A stretch of 29,425 nucleotides of DNA from contig CALGNK010000047.1 in the NCBI GenBank assembly GCA_937958695.1, positions 1 to 29,425 on the forward strand, read 5' to 3'. The notes below the pieces were generated by a model. The model was not told the origin of the DNA. It made no database searches and worked only from the letters and a program-made list of their open reading frames with translations. Shown here one piece after another: positions 26,928 to 29,425 of the stretch. This DNA is from an uncultured bacterium (GTDB taxonomy: Bacteria; DUMJ01). Position numbers and translations under genes: made by a program. How positions within the stretch are numbered: the stretch's first letter is position 1; every line of letters begins with the position of its first letter.

Positions 26928-28625
26928 TTGATTTATAGAGCAATACCAATAAGAAGAGTAAAGATATCTGTAATTGATGTTGGAATAATCCTTATCCTCT
27001 TTGTATTTATATATGGTATTGTAAGTACTGCTAAAGAATGGAGAGATATCCCTACTTATACCATAAATATTTCACTATCACCTAAAAACCTTCCAGCCTA
27101 TGCATGGTTTTCAGTTTTAAGACAGTTCTTAGCCTATATACTTTCTCTAGCGTTTTCTATAATTTATGGTTACGTTGCTAGCCACAATAAAACTTTAGAA
27201 CCTTTTATGATAGCTCTCTTAGATATACTACAGTCTGTACCTGTATTATCATTTATGCCAGGAGTTATACTAGGTTTAATAGCTATCTTCCCTTATGGTA
27301 GGATTGGGGTAGAACTTGGTAGTATAGTCCTTATATTTACAGGTCAAGTTTGGAATATGGCTTTCAGTGTGTATGGTTCTATGAGCTCCTTACCGAGAGA
27401 TCTAAGGGAGGCATCAGAGGTCTTTAACCTTTCACCGTTTCAAAAATTTCTTTATGTAGAACTTCCATATTCTACTATAGGGTTAGTTTTAAATTCCATG
27501 ATGTCTGTGGCTGGTGGATGGTTTTTCTTAATGGCATGTGAAATGTTTACCCTTGGAAACAGAGACTTTAGGCTTCCAGGATTAGGCTCTTATCTTCAGT
27601 TAGCAGCTATTAAAGGGGATACTAGAGCTATTCTTATAGGGCTAGCAACAATGATAGCTATAATAGTTCTTATAGACCAACTAATATGGAGGCCTTTAAT
27701 AGCTTGGGCGCAAAAATTTAAGGTAGAATTAACCACTAGAAATAATGTCCCAACATCAACCATCTTAATGATATTACAGAGGTCTACCATTTTGACAAGG
27801 ATAAGTCAAACGATAGATACCTATATAGAAAAGATATCTAATAGATTCTCTAAAAAAAGATATGTTGAAAAAAAAGTCAGTGCTTTTCCTATATTGAAGA
27901 TTATAATACTTGGATTGGTTCTAATCATAGTGGGATATGCATCTGTAAGATTAATATTTCTCATCTCTAATGTTCCTCTATCTATGTGGGGAGAAATCAT
28001 AATTGGAGACCTACTTACTTTACTGAAAGTGTCCGTAGCGGTAATTTTGTCTATAGCTTGGACTTTACCAGTTGGGGTAACAATCGGTATGAATCCGAAG
28101 ATATCTACAGTAATGCAACCGGTAGTGCAAATTTTAGCATCTATACCTGCTACAGCAGTATTCCCTATTATACTTATGTGGCTGATAAACTTAAGGGGAG
28201 GGTTATCTGTAGCTTCTATCCTACTTATGCTTTTAGGAACACAGTGGTATATTCTCTTTAATGTAATAGCAGGCGCAATGTCTATACCATCGGACCTAAA
28301 AGAGGCGGCAGAAGTATTTCAACTTAAGGGTATAGAAAGATGGAGGAGGCTAATTATACCAGCGGTTCTCCCCTACCTAGTAACTGGAGCCATTACTGCC
28401 ACTGGAGGGGCTTGGAACGCATCTATAGTATCTGAATATGTTCACTTTGGAGGTAAAACTATAATGGTAAGAGGTTTGGGTGCATTAATAAGTAACTCTG
28501 CTGATAAAGGAGACCTTGGAGTGTTAGCAGTTAGCACTATAATGATGATTATAACCGTTACTCTGATCAATAGATTTTTCTGGAGAAGGTTATATTGGCT
28601 TGCTGAAGAACATTATTCGTTGTGA
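26928..28625 (+). CDS. ABC transporter permease with two fused SsuC/TauC-type domains
   Basis: This 565-aa inner-membrane protein is two BPD_transp_1 units in one chain. Unit 1 (about 20-255) has the cytoplasmic EAA-type loop EASEVFNLSPFQKFLYVELP. Unit 2 (about 325-560) has EAAEVFQLKGIERWRRLIIP. Each unit has five or six hydrophobic helices, so one chain can form the full channel of a NitT/TauT-type transporter. The start is TTG 26928, with AAGGGAGA seven nt upstream; there is no ATG nearby at the expected spacing. The matching ATPase gene starts 12 nt after the stop. No substrate-binding protein of the matching type lies in the window. Anions, sulfonates or similar small solutes are usual for the family, but the substrate is unknown. 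Confidence 0.88.
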   Translation: MIYRAIPIRRVKISVIDVGIILILFVFIYGIVSTAKEWRDIPTYTINISLSPKNLPAYAWFSVLRQFLAYILSLAFSIIYGYVASHNKTLEPFMIALLDILQSVPVLSFMPGVILGLIAIFPYGRIGVELGSIVLIFTGQVWNMAFSVYGSMSSLPRDLREASEVFNLSPFQKFLYVELPYSTIGLVLNSMMSVAGGWFFLMACEMFTLGNRDFRLPGLGSYLQLAAIKGDTRAILIGLATMIAIIVLIDQLIWRPLIAWAQKFKVELTTRNNVPTSTILMILQRSTILTRISQTIDTYIEKISNRFSKKRYVEKKVSAFPILKIIILGLVLIIVGYASVRLIFLISNVPLSMWGEIIIGDLLTLLKVSVAVILSIAWTLPVGVTIGMNPKISTVMQPVVQILASIPATAVFPIILMWLINLRGGLSVASILLMLLGTQWYILFNVIAGAMSIPSDLKEAAEVFQLKGIERWRRLIIPAVLPYLVTGAITATGGAWNASIVSEYVHFGGKTIMVRGLGALISNSADKGDLGVLAVSTIMMIITVTLINRFFWRRLYWLAEEHYSL

Positions 28626-28631
28626 TATAAT
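28623..28631 (+). promoter_or_regulatory. Extended -10 directly before the ATPase start codon
   Basis: TGATATAAT at 28623-28631 begins at the permease stop codon (TGA 28623-28625) and ends 6 nt before the ATG at 28638. A transcript from it would begin at or next to the start codon. No Shine-Dalgarno sequence is present in this gap. Confidence 0.35.
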
Positions 28632-28637
28632 AAAACT

Positions 28638-29425
28638 ATGGCTATAATAGAGACAAAAAATCTGACAATAATCTTTGATATGCCTAATAATACCAGGATA
28701 ACTGTTGTAGAAGATATAAACCTTTCTCTTGAAGAAGGAGAGTTTGTAGCTATTCTGGGACCATCTGGGGCAGGAAAATCCACTATAATAAGAGCAATAG
28801 CTGGACTTATAAAACCAACACATGGAGAGGTCTTATATAGGGGGAAATTAGTAGAAGGAGTAAATCCGGGCGTATCTATGGTGTTTCAGACAGCTGCGCT
28901 TTTCCCATGGTTAACTGTTCTAGAAAATGTAGAGATAGGATTAAAGGCTAAGGGAGTTCCACCTAAAGAGCGCAGGGAAAGAGCTCTAAAGATGATAGAC
29001 CTAATAGGTCTAGATGGATTTGAAAGTGCATATCCTAAGGAACTTTCTGGGGGGATGAGACAAAGGGTTGGATTTGCTAGGGCTTTAGTGGTAGAACCAG
29101 AGGTCCTCCTTATGGACGAACCCTTTTCTGGTTTAGATGTGCTTACCTCAGAGAATCTTCGTAATGATCTCTTAGAGCTCTGGATTGAAAAAAGAATCCC
29201 CACTAAAACGATTCTTCTTATAACACATAGTATTGAGGAAGCTGTTTATCTAGCAGATAGGGTAATAGTCTTAGATAAGAATCCAGGAAGGATAAAGCAA
29301 GATATATATGTGAATATACCACACTGGAGGGATAGAGAATCAGAGGAGTTTTTAAGACTGGTTGACCGTATATATAGCATTATGATGGGTAAACCTATAA
29401 CAACTAAACCGTCTAGACCAGAAAG
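28638..29425 (+). CDS. ABC transporter ATP-binding protein, NitT/TauT type (cut by window end)
   Basis: This is an open frame of 262 codons that runs off the window. Walker A is GPSGAGKST at 41-49, the Q-loop is FQTAALFPW with Q84, the signature is LSGGMRQR at 136-143, Walker B is VLLMDEP with D160 and E161, and the switch histidine is H197. PGRI after the core (216-219) is usual in nitrate, sulfonate and taurine ATPases. The frame continues past the usual end of the core, so it may carry the C-terminal AAA-associated extension often found beside fused double permeases. It powers the permease immediately upstream. No ribosome binding site is visible before ATG 28638. Confidence 0.88.
   Translation, partial: MAIIETKNLTIIFDMPNNTRITVVEDINLSLEEGEFVAILGPSGAGKSTIIRAIAGLIKPTHGEVLYRGKLVEGVNPGVSMVFQTAALFPWLTVLENVEIGLKAKGVPPKERRERALKMIDLIGLDGFESAYPKELSGGMRQRVGFARALVVEPEVLLMDEPFSGLDVLTSENLRNDLLELWIEKRIPTKTILLITHSIEEAVYLADRVIVLDKNPGRIKQDIYVNIPHWRDRESEEFLRLVDRIYSIMMGKPITTKPSRPE

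Noticed and set aside
27986-28261. A 91-aa plus-strand open frame within the permease gene.
   Set aside because: It overlaps the second permease domain in another frame. The permease frame shows clear family motifs throughout.

Overview
The window is about 29 kb of AT-rich bacterial DNA with heavy use of AGA, AGG and ATA codons, strong GGAGG-type ribosome binding sites and very short intergenic gaps. MurJ, a lipobox lipoprotein and standard promoters mark it as bacterial. The gene content is large family-5 solute-binding proteins, a GH2 beta-galactosidase, Gfo/Idh/MocA dehydrogenases, amidohydrolases, a URO-D-type methyltransferase homologue and iron-sulfur QueG/RdhA-like proteins. This suits an anaerobic, possibly thermophilic, saccharolytic bacterium such as the Dictyoglomota, Thermotogota or an uncultivated relative. 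The sequence alone does not fix the phylum. No rRNA, tRNA, CRISPR array or insertion sequence was seen.

Layout. (1) 1-4730, plus strand: a consensus promoter and about 120-nt leader, a full-length family-5 binding protein, a terminator, then a Gfo/Idh dehydrogenase and two amidohydrolase-fold proteins overlapping by ATGA. The first of that pair has lost every metal ligand. (2) 4774-5990: a bidirectional terminator and a minus-strand six-bladed propeller lipoprotein broken by one base, read from a divergent promoter pair built around an inverted repeat. (3) 5990-10708, plus strand: a zone of gene decay. It holds a regulator remnant without its DNA-binding domain, one C-terminal stub and one internally deleted copy of a QueG/RdhA-like protein, one intact protein made of two such units, and an ABC-F gene with several lesions. 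(4) 10730-12580: an intact three-gene ABC exporter resembling Bacillus yxlEFG. (5) 12584-17306, minus strand: a compact operon of phosphomannomutase/phosphoglucomutase, MurJ and a long-chain acyl-CoA synthetase. (6) 17373-22312, minus strand: two further family-5 binding proteins, both broken, around an intact URO-D-like gene. (7) 22570-26851, plus strand: LacZ-type beta-galactosidase followed by a Gfo/Idh dehydrogenase. (8) 26877-end, plus strand: a fused double permease and the start of its NitT/TauT-type ATPase, cut by the window edge.

How it fits together. Intact binding protein, dehydrogenases, amidohydrolase and beta-galactosidase suggest uptake and breakdown of glycosides or oligosaccharides, but no family-5 permease is encoded here, so the binding proteins must use permeases elsewhere. 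The most striking feature is the pattern of damage. Deletions and one-base shifts cluster in members of multi-copy families (binding proteins, QueG/RdhA-like units, ABC-F, propeller), while the single-copy genes between them are open over their full length. This argues for real lineage-specific gene loss, although one-base shifts in short homopolymers could also be read errors. No clearly new defence or mobile system was recognised. The best candidates for undescribed biology are the enzyme/pseudoenzyme amidohydrolase pair, the duplicated QueG/RdhA-like protein with unusual cysteine spacing, and the inverted repeat shared by two divergent promoters.
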